A stretch of DNA of 64,000 bases from Physcomitrium patens (Eukaryota > Streptophyta > Bryopsida > Funariales > Funariaceae): positions 10,186,436 to 10,250,435 of the forward strand of contig NC_037255.1 of the NCBI RefSeq assembly GCF_000002425.4, given 5' to 3'. This document shows positions 35,263 to 49,050 of this stretch, one piece after another. A program made the translations under genes and the position numbers. The notes below the pieces were generated by a model that had not been told where the DNA came from, searched no databases, and worked only from the letters and a program-made list of their open reading frames with translations. Numbering within the stretch: position 1 is the stretch's first letter; each line of letters starts with the position of its first letter.

Positions 35263-37573
35263 ATGGGTTCATCCATGGCCGAGGTGGCTCCTGAGGTCTC
35301 AATAGTGGAGGAAATGGTGAAGAACAGTGAAGATAATCATTGTATGATATTTAAATGTAGTAGTGGGGGTGAGCTGGATCGTAGAAGTGGTCAAATGGAT
35401 ACCCAGATGGATGAGAGGAATCCTAGCGAGGTTTCGGCGTTTAGATCAGCTGAGAATAAAAAAGTTCACGAAAATCATGACCCCTTAAATAATTGGGGCT
35501 ATAAACCTGGGGAGCCTGATTATACACTCAAAGGGAATGGAAATGCTGTTTCTCAGGTTCATGAAAACGGGGATGGAGATTTGCCGTCTTTTTCTATCAA
35601 AAGACTCAGAAGGTTGCCACATCGAGTTAGTCCTGATAACCAGCCAAGCACTTTGGCCTTGAGATGTGAGCTAATTGAAAGCGTAGTGGATCAGAATCGT
35701 GTGCATGATGAGAAGGAGATTAAGCGAGGTGTGGGTGAAAATGTGACCGATGCTTTATCAGGGGGCAGAATTGAAGCTGGATCTAATTGCCCGCCACCAT
35801 TGCAGGCCGAAGCGACTGTTCACCAGAGACAGAATCTTTCTGATCCTGACATTGTTGACACTGGTCATTGTAGCGGTGATTCGGTAAGTTTATCCCAGCA
35901 GATATCGAAGCTTGCTAACATTACCAGCACAAGAGATGACGTGGGAGATGCTCAAGAAGGTTCACCGAATGTTCTGAAACAGGGCACAAGTCCTATTTTT
36001 CCGCCTGGCGTGTTAAACGGAGAGATTCGGGACAACGAGCCCGTGAAGGTTGGAAATGAAGGAACCGAGCCTCAAAATCCTAGCAGCTCTGGATCAGACA
36101 GTGCAGAAAAACCGCTCGATCCCAATTTTCCAGATGGAGTTGTTGCAAATCAGCTTTCGTCGGAAACGAAAGGCCAGACAGGAAGTATTTTGGATAGAGA
36201 AATGGCTGCAGTCAATGGAGACGGTTCTGCAGCTTCTGAACATGCATCAGATAGTTCAAACCTGTCACGAGGAGATGATGGAAGATGGCTGAGCACGTCT
36301 CCGTCTGCCGTCCCAAGTTCCGTACTTGAACCTCCTGCACGTAGGTTGCAAGTTGATGACACTGTTCAGGGAAATGAAGCACCTGGAAATTCAGATATGG
36401 CTTCGTCATCTGCCGGACAAGGTAGTGTTTCTGAAATGGCTAGCTCGGGGAACGCCTCGGCAGTCACACCCACTGAGGACTTGAAACCAGGTATGTCTGT
36501 ATTTCGTTTGTTTTTTGTGCAGCGGAACAACCTGTATCGATCGTCCGAACAAGCTTTCCACTTAAGCTTGCATCACAAACTTTTCTGATTTTGTTTTCAT
36601 AACGTCGTGCGATGTGCGAGAGATGGACGATTCTCGGATTATGACTTATTTACTTAATGTGTTGCAGACGCACTTACAGAGAATGATGGAATCATTAGGG
36701 ACGTAGTTATCTCTGTTGCCTCAACAGAGCTACCAGAGGCACCCTCCTCTGGTATTGTACAGATTCTGGCCCCAGTTACAGGGAGCAGGTTTGGAAGTCC
36801 AGGGGAGACGACTGATGAAGAGACTGACTCACCAAGGAGCAGCGAAGGCTTTTCTTATCCTGACTCTGATATGATGGCGCTCCCATACTCGGGACAAAAC
36901 ATGTATCCTGCACGCTATTCCTATGCACAGTCGCAGAATGGGCCAAGTATACTCCAGTATGCTGGAAGTGTGTCCTTGCGGTCTGATAGCAGCACTACAA
37001 GCAACCGGTCTTTTGCTTTTCCAATGTAAGGAGGTAACCAGATGGAGCTCTTGGAATTTTGCGACCTTGGTTGCGTCTCCTAATGAGTCATCAGGACAAT
37101 TTTCTGCACTATTGCTTGAGTGGATTCTTTTTTCATGAACAGCAGTTAGAATTCATTTCTGCATCGATGACCCGATACAGCCATTTACTACACGGCAACT
37201 GTGGCTTTTTCACCAAATTTACCCCATCCCTTGGGGTAAATTTTGCTCAATATCGGGGTTTTTTTTCTTCTTAGAATTTTACTTGTAGGTAGCATTTGGA
37301 CAATGGTTTCCCTTCCAAGTTTTCCCTCTCTCATTCTATTAAAGCATACTGGTTGTATCGTCTGATGGACGGTACTACACTTCTTTCTTTAGAGAAATGT
37401 CCTTGGCTTGATGTAGCCGACAATTGTAATTTTTTGTGCGCAGCCTGGCCCCTCCCGATTATAATAGCAGCCCAGTAAGAATGGCGAAACCCGACCCTCG
37501 GTATTTGAGACGGAAGAGTCGATGGGGTAGTTGCTGTTTCTTCAGCTTATGTCGGTCAGGTTCTAAGTACTAG
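35263..37573 (+). CDS. Ser-rich plant protein with conserved C-terminal RSFAFPI/NSSPVRM region (571 aa)
   Basis: Three exons: 35263-36490, 36668-37025 and 37444-37573, with GT/AG introns and matching phases. The first 400 residues are polar, Ser/Asn/Asp-rich and probably disordered. The conserved part is C-terminal: LRSDSSTTSNRSFAFPI at 513-529 and NSSPVRM at 536-542, then a basic stretch (RYLRRKSR) and a Cys-rich end (CCFFSLC). It crosses the last intron, which confirms the splice. The same motif pair ends a group of plant proteins annotated as gar2-like; their function is not established to my knowledge, and I infer no enzyme activity. An alternative start is the ATG at 35275 (ATGGCC). GTGAGT follows the stop directly, suggesting a 3' UTR intron. 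Confidence 0.75.
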
Positions 37574-40333
37574 GTGAGTTTATCTCTATACTCTAAAAGT
37601 CACATGTATCACAGCCTGTGGACATTTCTTTTCCCTTCACTTTTGCCGCCTGAAAATGTTTCCAACTCTCTTGCCACTTTAGGAAATAGCTTTTGAGTTT
37701 GGTGATACTTAGTGGTTTGATTAATACATTGGTTCATTTGGATCTTCCTTTCTTGGAAGTTTTGGGGAGTACCGTGGGTACATTTATGAGGTGCTATTTC
37801 AAGTTAGAAACAAGGGTTGCCAATTTAATCCGTCTTCTCTCAAATCTTTTTGGGTCTTTCACAGATCTAGGGTTTCATACAGGGGAGTACACTAACTTTT
37901 CGTTTTCTGTCTGAATTGTGAACAATGCTGTCCAGGTTTCATTGTGAACTGAACTCGTATCTGCTGTGCCTGATTTACCGCGTGCTCGTTCAGCAATAAA
38001 GTTGGTAATTACTCTTCAGCAGAGACTTCTACACCGTTCTTTTGATGACCAATTTTTCAAGAAGCATAGAAAAAGTAATTATAATATCTTTGAATTAGGT
38101 TTCGATGCGGTTGTGGTTGTTATTGATTTATTTATTTATTTTGATATCCCTAAAATGAACCGTATTTAATGTGATAACTATCTATAACTTGTAAGTTCAT
38201 TCGGACTCTAGTATTGCAGGCACTAATTTGCACCTGCTTACGAGCTATGCTGCTAATGAACTAATTATGTGCCTTTTTGGAGCAGGTCTCAATTAATGTA
38301 TGTGCTGTATAATTCGTATTTTTGGAGAGGGGCGCTCAGAGACGAATCAAATGCTCGGTACTAAAGCTTGGGACTGCTCTGCAGAAGAGTAATTACGAGG
38401 AGACATCCTACATTCCTTTTTCAACGTAATCCGAAGAGATCATCGTCACAGAAAATGTCGAGAGTTTTGAGCCTATTCCCTGATCGTGTTTACAGGACAA
38501 AAGTCTGTCCACACTTCTCTCGGGATCCTAATGTTTAAACTATACAGTAGAATGAAGCTGACAACTTGCCTTCACGGTTTGTGTGAATTGAGGCTTTATT
38601 CGAACATCGACAGTGGAAACATTGCAATAATAAAAATTAAGACCTGTTTTGTTGGAGCATGGCGGCCTCTGGTTGAAGTGAAAAAGGTGCTGTTCTATTA
38701 ATGAACGCATTTCGAGCTGGTTTCCGATGTTGGTTTCTCGTTTATGGTTATATATACCTGTCAAGTATGCGTTTTGTGAATGTTTGCCGCTGAAAGATGA
38801 AACTGAAGGTAATTCAGGACCTCTCAGTTCCATCTTAGTCTTATTATCTTCGCCAATTTTTATCAATGTCTCCTAACTCAACCTAATTTTTCATGATAAA
38901 TAATATCTATGGTATATATTACAAATACGGATGCAGTCGAAACGAAATATCTGTGACTATTTACATGAAACTAAAAATATCGTTCCCATCTTGGACAATT
39001 TCCGCTAGTGGAACAATTTTTTTTCAAGGATTCACCAAGTACACTACAGTACAATAAGTATGTGTCACATGGTTAAAATTTTCATATGTACAAACAAGGG
39101 ACTATGAACTGTAAAATGAAGGGCCTTTTCTTCTGTACTACCTGAAAACACAAATGTATAGTCCTTCATAGAACTGTCAAGACAGTATTTTTTATTAAAA
39201 CGACGAATTTTATTAAACGTAATAATTTCAATTCATGAATCTTGATGTATGAAGATTCCCAACTATTCCAATAATGAAGTACGAAAAATATTCTTGATTA
39301 AATGAAGAAAAAGTGACATTAGACAAGTAAATCTTATTGATATCATCATAAATTTTTTCATAAGATAGTATCAGAGAAGTGAACGCCTTGAAGGTATATC
39401 TAAACTTCTATTCTTGAATAAAAAAGTTAAAATAAGTCAGCAAAGAAACAAACAGAAAAAAATATAGTTTTTAAATTTATTCGTTTTGCTTCCAATTTCT
39501 TCACACATCACAAACAAGTTAGTAAGAGTCTACTCTACCATTCATCTACAAATCAAAGTTATGCAAAGACATTGCATGATTTACCATTATCCTTCACCGA
39601 CGGCAAGGTTGATCACCAAATAGATGTGCAAAAACAAGCATCGTTGATCGATAGAAACTCCCACATGGACAGCATTGCCGTGATTCATTCAACAATCAAT
39701 TCACCATGTTCGATGCATGAAGCAGGCTGCAAGAGTCGACGAAGTCTCGTATACCAGATGGGTTCCACGTTAACCAATGTCAACTATCGAATGTGAGTTG
39801 CATAGACGCACTTTCGTGGATGGGATCAGGTTTGGAGAGATAATCTTTCGTCGTCGATGTGCAGATTGCAGACGCACACATGACGATGACAACAACTACA
39901 ACGACGACGACCACGACGACGACGACGGCGGCTCCTAGAAGCGCAGTGCAGTGCAGTCGAGTGCTCAACACAGTGATCAGGGATTAGGAGGAGGAGAGTG
40001 GACAAGACCGTGCGATGAAAAGGTAGAGCCAGGTGGGAGGCGAGTCCCAGCGACGCGATCTCCCGCCGCCAAGTGTGCAGCTCCGTGAAGGAACAATCTC
40101 CCGCAGGCAATCTCCGCTGCCCACCTCTCCAACCCTGCGCGGCATCCCAACCCAGACCAATGCTTCGCCCGCCACATGGCCTACACACTACCTTGCGCTT
40201 CTTCTCATGCGAGACAGTATATCAACCCATAGTTACACAATGCTTACAATCGAAAAAAAAAACACACACACAGCATCGACGTTGCATTACACAGGAATCA
40301 GTTCTAGCTAGTCAGATATCAAGCAAGCGAGAG

Positions 40334-40369
<36 letters not shown>

Positions 40370-40406
40370 GTCTTTTGTTTGATTGTGTGAGAAGTTCAAG
40401 TTCGAA
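37574..40406. other. 3' UTR/flank, then upstream region of the 40.4-kb gene
   Basis: No coding region found. An acceptor-like GGAGCAG at 38279-38285 could end the suggested 3' UTR intron. A trinucleotide run of GAC/ACG type lies at about 39880-39930. A TATATC near 40217 could act as a TATA element for the next gene. Confidence 0.45.
40328..40365 (+). repeat. (GA)n in the 5' leader of the plastid-protein gene
   Basis: GA dinucleotides 40-80 bases before the start codon, a common place for such tracts in plant leaders. Confidence 0.85.
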
Positions 40407-41189
40407 ATGGCGGCAACGATCAGCGCTGCAACTGCGATGGTGGCAACCACCAAGCTGTCGTCCGGCAGCTCCGTGGCCTTCAACAACTCCGACTCACTGA
40501 AGATGAAGATGGCTGTGTCGCGGCGCAACGCCCGATCTCTCGTCATCCGCGCTGCAGGAGAGCCCGGCACGGGAAAGGACGAGAGGGTGAGCGATGCTAC
40601 CCCCACTCCCTCACTCCCATCGCTGCTGCTGCTGCATTGCTCGTCTTCTCATTTCACCTCACTCTCTCAACCCCAATGCAATTTATTAACGAGGCGTTGA
40701 TCGACGTGGTTTTGGTTGCAGAACTTGGGCGACAAGTTCAACGACGCAGTGACGGAAGTCTCCAACAGAATCCAGGACGCGATGCCCGCCGGCACTCAGC
40801 CAGGAGGTGTAGGCAGGAAGCCCGGAGACGAGTGGACACAATACAGCTCCACAGGCGAGCTCAACCAGTCGAAGAAAGAAGCAGCGGAGCGCGACAACCC
40901 AGACGGACTCAACGTCATGGTAAAAACTTCTCTCCCTCCTCTGTCCCAATTTTTGTGGCTCATTCTCACAATTTCTCCTACACTTCCATTGCCATTACTG
41001 CTGCTTTCTCTAACTCTGTGAAATACTTCTCTCCTTCAACAGGACAAGCTGCAAGACGCAGGCAGGACGTTGAAGAGCAAGACCAACGACGTGGTGCAAT
41101 ATGGGAAGAAGCGCAACCCCAACACCACCGAGGACAACGCCATGGAGAAGAACATCAAGGTCCAGTCTGACTACACCAATAGCAAGTGA
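40407..41189 (+). CDS. Plastid-targeted hydrophilic LEA-like protein (174 aa)
   Basis: Three exons with phase-0 introns: 40407-40586, 40722-40919 and 41043-41189. Residues 1 to about 50 form a chloroplast transit peptide (MAATISAATAMVATT, Ser/Ala/Thr-rich, then basic, with VIRAA as a likely cleavage region). The mature part is highly charged and Gly/Asn/Lys-rich with no membrane segment. It has two amphipathic helix-like stretches (LGDKFNDAVTEVSNRIQDA and DKLQDAGRTLKSKTNDVVQ) separated by a polar loop. This is typical of late-embryogenesis-abundant or stress proteins that act as stabilisers, which is inference only. I do not recognise a named family. Stop TGA at 41187-41189. Confidence 0.85.
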
Positions 41190-42689
41190 ACAAAGCTCAT
41201 CTAAAGAGAAAAGAGAGCCGTTTGTTCTTTTGTTACAAAGACAGAATGAAATACAGAAAGTGTGTGTGTGTGTGTCTGGCTATCTGAGTGTGAGTTGTTC
41301 TTTCTATGTATACTTTGTACAGTTGTGCCAGGCATATCTTCGGTGTGTATGTTGCAAGAAGCGTAGTTCGCATCCGCACTTTAGTTTTTGGTGCAGAAAA
41401 GCGTGCTCGCTGTGCACAATATGGCCCAGTCTGGAAACTTGAATAATTTCCTTGAAATTGAGCTCAAATGTTTTTGATACCCATCTCTCTCTCTTTCTCT
41501 CTCGCTTTATGTGACTCTGGATTTTGAGCATTCTGTGCGGTTTGATGATTCAGTTTGTTTGTGTGTGTGTGTGTGTTTGTGTGTTTCGTTTGATCATCGT
41601 CTGTGTGTTTTGAGATTGTGTGTGTTCTTAAACCATGCTTTCTTTTGTTTGTGTGTGTGGGGGGGGGGGGGTAATGTTGTGTTGTTTTTATGCACGTGTT
41701 GTAGAATAGTGCAGTTGATTACTTCATGCGTTTGTGTTTGAGTGTCATCCTTTTTTCTGGTTCTAGATGTTGGCCTGTGTGTACTATTATGTGAACTATT
41801 TTCTTTCGGTGTTTTGTGTAAAGATTAATGGAATTCTTTATTCTTGTGTGTTCGTGAATACTAAGTTTTTCATTTTTTGGATTGAGCTGAGTTGCCCAGG
41901 ATTTGCACTCACTCACAGACCAACAGACCAGTTTTGATTTTAATTTGATAAGTTTTCAATTTGTCGTCTGGTCATTAATTTTTAATTTTCAATTTTTTTT
42001 CAAAACTAATGAGTTGTTTTTTCTAGCGAGTTGTTAAGACCCTCTTAATTATTTTCGGGCAAAAAAGGAAACAATTCTGTTGTTTTGAATATCTTTCAAA
42101 TGTGCTGCATTTGTGAAGGAAAATAACTTTCTTTAAAAATCTATGGAACAAATATTTATGGTTGTTTTAAAACATCATATTTTTTAAAGTGAGCTTTAAA
42201 CAAGAACTTGGAAAATTTACAAACACGCCAAATTGAAAAGTATACAATATTTGTTCTGTGTAAGAACATTTATTATCAGTTTTTCAGAATATTATTACTT
42301 GTATATTCATCAGTTTTGATTTATTGTCAATTTATATACATAAACCAATAGGTGTTCTGTATTTTACTAAATTGAACCACTTTCTTAACAATATCAAAAT
42401 CAAAATTTGATTTTTATTTACATATTTAAATAAAAAATATACATAAATACATTAAATAGAAAAATTATAATTATAGATGATAAAAGCAGTCTCTCCATTT
42501 AAAAATAAATTCACTAATTTTGTTTCAAACAAATTATTATTGACGTTTTGATGATGGTTTTGAAATTACATTTTTAGTACACCTTTTTGATATGTTACAA
42601 TTACACTCATTTTCTAAACTATTTTCAACTACTTTCCTTCTCACTTTATCTTGTACATTTACGTTACCTTCATCTATATTGCTAGAATG
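41190..42689. other. 3' region of the plastid-protein gene and flank of the orphan gene
   Basis: Contains GT microsatellites (41256-41275 and about 41557-41577) and a run of 13 G (41659-41671) in the likely 3' UTR, then AT-rich DNA after 41930. Confidence 0.5.
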
Positions 42690-45600
42690 CTACAATTGAT
42701 TAAAATCATGCTCCCATGTTTTTTGAACTGTGTTGGAATATAAGTGACGTTCATTTGTACAGTTTAATACTTCTAAGCGAGCTTTTTGCAAAGCAATACA
42801 TTGTTCCCGACATTGTTTGCCATATTTTGTACACACTTTTGGATCATCTCTATTAATGAATTTCCCGGTTTTTATTACATCAAGAGGATCACTTTCAGAG
42901 ACATATTTATAGCATGTTTTTGTATGTCTATTGATTGAATTACAAAAATACGATTTGCCATAAATCTTTTCCAAGTTACATTTTTTGTTAATATGATGGC
43001 ACTCATCTTTTCCTTTTAATGACGTCATTGTGATTTTATTCTCATTTTTAAGATGAGGATTATCTTGCATGTAGTCATTACATGTTTTTTCTTGCAAACT
43101 ATTCCATTGATCATCATTTATCAATGAATCTTCTACACTTGGAGAAGTTTGAGTATCTTCATCAAAACAATAATTTTGACCTTTGGAAAATTTATGGTTT
43201 TTGTTTATTTTGGGTAAGAAAGTTGGCGGAACAAAACTTTTCCTTGTACTTTTTGCAAATGGTTCAATCTTCTTTACTACCTCTTCATAAATATTACAAA
43301 AATCAATGCTTTCAGAATCATTTTGCATTATGAATTTTGCATCATCAAACACAAATGGAATAAAATTTTCATCACTAATATTGTCTCGTGCTTTATGTTT
43401 GAATTGTGACTTTTGAGATTGGAAGAAAAATTCATCTTCTACTATGAATTGGCATCTTCTAGAATAATTGTGTAGATTTGGCAAAGTCGATTTTGTCATA
43501 CTTCTTTTCTTTTGGTAAGTACCTACACTCAAAGAAGTTTTTTTCTTGGTAGAGAATGTATTCATATTTTGTTTCCCATAGTTGCACTTTTTATAAAAGG
43601 GATAAACATTTGGTTTACTTTGTTTAGATTTATCATTGAGTTTACTTTTGTAGGGTTCGTTTCTTTGATAAGGATATGGATTGCAAGGATACAATGTTTT
43701 GTTTTCTTTCTCACTTAATTTTATTTTTGAACAAAGATGTGCTTTGCAACGATGTTGTGGATTGGGAAGAGTTGATATTTCCCATGAATCCATTGGATCT
43801 GTTGCAGCATAATGTCCTTTATTTTGAAAATTGCCATCATATTTTGGTGTAGCTGAATGGCTTTGAGAAGATGACTCTTTGGGTTGATTTAATATTTTTT
43901 CATCATTTTTGTTATTATTATTAGTAGTTCTTTGAATGGATTTTACATAAGGTGTAATATTGGGTTTTAAAGCTTTTGCACCATTTGGTAGTTGATATGA
44001 TGTGGAGCTATCATTATGTCTAAGATTAACTACATGATTTTGAAATATATCTTTTTGAAAAAACATCTTATCACTTGTGCATGGAGGCTTCAAAGAACAT
44101 GGGATACTACTTGTAAAATTGGTTGCGGATTGTCTACATTTGTATGTGTAATTTTTAAGAAGGATATTGAATTCATATTCATTTTTTAGTGCTACTATTT
44201 GAATGTGCTCAATAGTTGGTAATTCATGATGAATCACATTGATACTTTGATCACTATTAAATAATTTCTCATTTCTTTCACTCAAATCATGTGAACATGT
44301 ATCAAGAGACAACTCATGCATTTGGTTACCAAACTCAATGTTTTGTTGTTTTTGTGGAACAAGTATTTTATTTTTTTCGGGATTTTTGTGAATTTTATTG
44401 GGTGAATCTTTTGAAATGGTTTTGATTTTTTTGATTGCTTCTTGATTGATCTCATTAGTTGGTTCTTGCATAAAGTGAGAATTTTGAACAAAACATTTAA
44501 CTATGTGGCAATCAGATTCAATGTGACAATATTTTGATGAATAGTTTGTGAAAGAAAATTTTAAGTGGTAACAATTAGATTCATCATCAAATACGTTTTG
44601 TCTCACACGTTCGTTACTAAGGTTGGAAATTAAATTGCATTGAATTTCATCCACTAGAAGTTGGTTATTTTCATACTTTTGTCCTTTATTCACACAATTA
44701 TCAATCAAAGTAATTTTTGTAGGAATTTTATCTTTATAATTTCTAAATTCCTTCGTTCGTACAATATTCTTATCAAAATCCAAATAAAATTGCCTTCTCT
44801 TATCATCAACATGCTCATTTTTTATCTTTTTATTCATTACTTCATTATAGTAAGTGATATTATGCAGTTCCTCTAATATATCTATTAAAACAAAATGAAC
44901 TTGGAGAATAACATTCATGTTATTTTCATTGTGGCTTTTCAATGGTACATTTGGTTTGACATAATTAGAACTCCCAAATTTGAAGTTTTGTAGTAAAGTT
45001 AGTTGTTTGGAATCATATTCTAGTTCAAGAGTTCTTTGTAAGTTATTGACTACAATTGAAGTTAAAATTAGTTTCAGAATAGTGTTACAATTATTTAAAG
45101 AGTCATTGTTGTTGTGTTTTGTAAGCATTATATCTGTGAAAAATTGGAAAAGAACGCCATTTATAAATGGTGTTTCGATTTTGTCTATCTCATGTGAAAA
45201 TGTGCTTCTAACCTTAATAACTCTTCTTTCATCTACAAAATTGCCTCTGTAGTACTCTGGAAATTCTTCCTCAGCCTCTATTTTATAAATATTAGATACG
45301 TTCTTGGATTTTTGTATTTTAAAAATATCTTCCAAGCACAAAATGTGGAGAAAATTTGGAAATTCATTGGTACCAGTTTTGAAATTGGATTCATCCATTA
45401 TACATGAAAACACGTTGTCTTCCAATCCTATAAGTACACAAGAATTTTCTTGAGGACCATTAAAAACAAACTTGAAAACTTCACAAATGGAATTATTCTT
45501 CTTGTTAATAAATAACTCTCTTCTTAGACACGAAGCCTGAAATTTACACACCAGAAATTGTTTTTGTTGAGTTTTTGAAATAACTTGGGGATCCACCTTT

Positions 45601-48265
45601 GTTGCAGAATTACAGTATGATTTCAAATTTAACCTAACTATCCAAGTTCTTATAAATTAAGCGATCATAATTCATGGAAATTGACTTATTCAAACGAATA
45701 ACATGAATTATAAAAGAATTAGAATAAGTTTATAATTTTGATTTAATTCGTACATACATCTTCAAACTAATTCACAAACACATGATTAGCAAAACATAAA
45801 ATAATAATCATCATCATTATTATCATTAATATCATTATTGTATTTGTATAAAAACGAAACGGATTCATGTACAAACACAGAACTAGTTTTACAACAATTA
45901 TGGAAGAAAACAATACTTTTCAACTTTTACCATTATAAAATGATGGTAAATATATGTTGAAAACCATTTTTTCATTTTTTTGATTGAATTCTACAAAACA
46001 GGAAAAAAAAAAGTGGTTTCTATTTCTTCATATTTGGTATTTCCTTTCTGACGAAAAATCAAATCTTAAAAGTATGAAAAGATATAAAATATTTAAGAAA
46101 TAAGAAACCATAATTCTAAGTATTGAAATGGTGTCTGTTCTCAAACAAGAATACTAGAGTAACCCAACTTACATTTAAACTAAATCCACCTTATTTGTTC
46201 TGGTAACCAACTCTCACAATTGTTTAAACATAAAAAAAAATGCCATTTTGTAAAATATTTCATGGTTTTTGTAAATACCCTTTGTTATATATGTGTGTAT
46301 GTATGTATATACACTAACATACTTACATACATATATGAAATAAGAAAGTCTATTGAAATAACTAATTTAACACTCTTTTGAAAAGCACATAAATAAACTA
46401 ATAAAATATAAAAATGAATGTAATTAAATTACATGTTAAGCATCATACCAAATTTTTTATGTGGCACATTGAATTATGTAATATAGAATGAAATTGGTTA
46501 AAGTAAGCTCCTTGGAATAACATGTGAATATGTAGGGTTTCATTATTGCCAAAAGCTTTGCTTGCACAATATAATAGTTTTTTGGAAATAGCAAGAAAAC
46601 TGTATCCAGATCAAAAGAAATATCATATATATATATATATATGATATAATATTTTTTTAAATTCAAGTTTCAAAACTATCAGATTTTATATTTAGAAAAA
46701 ATTATATATAAGAATGGAAAGGAATACCATTCTTGTTGAAAATCTAATGTAAGACAATGGCTCCACTGTTGCAAATGCTTAAAACCAAAATATACGTTCC
46801 ATTTATATGTCTTCATGCATATGTATTTTTTAGGTATTTGTTCCATTGCCTTTTAAGAATTAAATAAAAATTTATTGGTTTTAACAATTATATAAATTCT
46901 AAAATTTAGATTAAAACTCTATTGTTAATATGTAAAAACATTAAAAAGAAGTAAATCATGTACCAACTTTTATGCATTGTAGATATGTATTCTACATATC
47001 TAGGTCTAAATTGATAAGTTTAAACAAAAATAAAATAAAATAAATTATGATGCTTAAATTTTTTTGATGTGTGCATTAATGCATAGGCATACCAATAACA
47101 ATTGAGACCATAGCTGATAGGTTGAGCCGAAGAGTAAAATTGTTGCAATTGGATATATAACTATGTATTCTGGTAATTTAAATTGAGGTCCAAAAGTAAT
47201 TTCATAACAAGAGTTTTTATTTTGATTCGAAGAATCAATAATATATTTGCATGTAAGAAAACAAGAATTTGTCATATGTACAAGGGTTAAATTTGACACA
47301 AATATGGGATGCTCTTTAATCTTTGACCCGTATTTACAAAAGGACATTTTATTCCAACATTTGTCTTCATCTTTCCATTTGAAAATATTTGCATTATCTC
47401 CAAAATTATAATCAACTATGTCAAAAGTAGATTGTCTCTTGTAAATAAGATCTTGAGCTACAAACCAAACGTGAATTGAATCCACTTGAAGTCTAATAGC
47501 TTTGTTATTATTAGGCACCCAACACAAATCATCACAATGAGGTGTATGTGTATATTTTTCTAATTTATTTTCCATTAAGATACACATTACATTCTTGAAA
47601 ACTATATATTCAACCATGGTTTTGAAAGCCAATATATTTTGGTGAATTTTTTCTTGCATTTGAAAATCCATAGAATAGTATTTATGTGATTTTTTTTGTA
47701 AATCCTTATTTTCATAACAATTTGATGTGCCTTTTATGTCAAAGATTTTTGATTGCTGTTGCCCAACAATTGCTTGTAAACTACAAAAACGGTCAATTAT
47801 GACTTCAAATGTTTTTCCAATAAATTCTACAACTTGGGTTTCTTGTTGTATAAACATAGCTTTTTGAATCCCCTCAAAATATGCCACTTCATTATATTGT
47901 GAAGTAGTAGCTAAAAACTTGAATGTTTTTGGAAAAGAACTACCACAATTATGTTTTTTTTTCAAAGAAAGTGATTTCAGAATCTTGTTTCCAAAATCAT
48001 CAATTGTGAAAATTTGAGATGTACATTTGATACCAACCCTTGTTGGTTGAATTTTACAAGGATATATTTGCATCTGTAATCTAATTTCACTATTATCCAC
48101 AGAATGGACTTTCAATCCTTTGATATTAAAGTGTTTATTTTTTGGGTGTTGAGAAACTTTATCAGCTTGTAATCTTTTTGATTGGTTTTTGCAATTTCTT
48201 TGAAGAAGGAATTGTGAGCCATGCGTAGAACAATTGTCATTTGAAAAAGATTTTCTCTCAAGTTC
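42690..48265 (-). CDS. Very large unrecognised Asn/Lys/Cys/His-rich protein (at least 1,339 aa, 5' end unknown)
   Basis: Two long open stretches in very AT-rich DNA. I read them as exons 48265-47093 (391 codons) and 45536-42690 (949 codons with stop). The first opens after an acceptor-like GTAATAG and closes at TTG/GTATGC. The second opens after GTAAATTTCAG. All three junctions are phase 0. Neither piece begins with ATG, so an upstream exon is needed, unless translation starts at the first internal Met of each. There is no transit peptide, membrane bundle or transposon domain. The last 120 residues are Cys-rich (CHHINKKCNLEK, CTKYGKQCREQC) and could bind metal. A 949-codon open frame in such AT-rich DNA cannot be chance. 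Lineage-specific gene or captured foreign gene are both possible. Confidence 0.6.
46284..46337. repeat. Imperfect hairpin TATATGTGTGTATG..CATACATATATG
   Basis: Low-complexity inverted repeat in the intron of the orphan gene; may simply be a decayed TATG microsatellite. Confidence 0.5.
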
Positions 48266-49050
48266 CTATTACACACAAATTGCAAATTCATGTTAATTAA
48301 AATTTTCTAATGTGATTCTTATATATATATATATATATATATACTTACATAAATTCATACATACATGCAATGAATCCCTATTAACATGGTATAAATAACA
48401 TAGAATAGAAAATTGTCAAATGATATATCATGGTATAAATTTATGTAGTAAATCCAATATTTTTCAAAGCATGTTCATATTATTCAGAATTAATTAAAAA
48501 AAACACAAAAAAGAAATCATAAACTAATTTATATTTGAATATGAAGATCAAAAGCATTTCTTTTAATCTCTTCTTTTTTTAGAAGGAAACGCATTATCTA
48601 AAATTATATATAAAACTGAATCATCTTATTCATAAAAATTATTTTGAGCCCTGCAACCCTTAAAATTCCATCATGTGATATTCTTAAAGCAGAATGAATG
48701 TAGACTTATTAGAAGTTAAATCAAAATTGACGAACTTGTTCAAAGTGATACATGAATTCATATGAGCTTGAACATTGATATTGTTGCAAAAAGATACATT
48801 CTTAAGGTATATTTTTAACGTTGTTATCAGAGGCTCCTTTCACTTACAACTTTGTTAACATAAAAACAGCAATTCTGATCATTAACTACGTGATTTAAAC
48901 AAGGATTTATAGCTGACAAAGACCCAAAAAACTACGACTCCCAAGTCCGTACTTCCCACAGGCAACTAATTAATAAACAACGCACACAGCATTGAAAGCA
49001 TTTTAGCAGTCTATAGACCTACATGTCAGCAACGTGGGCAATGCGAGTCT
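48266..49050. other. AT-rich DNA between the two unrecognised genes
   Basis: Holds an (AT)n tract (48321-48343). Missing first exon(s) of the orphan gene may lie here; I could not identify one. Confidence 0.4.

Noticed and set aside
41511..41741. Cys/Val-rich frame after the plastid-protein gene
   Set aside because: Translation of a GT microsatellite in the 3' region.
43082..45252. Plus-strand frames opposite the orphan gene
   Set aside because: Antisense shadows of a much longer frame, rich in Phe/Leu as expected from AT-rich antisense.
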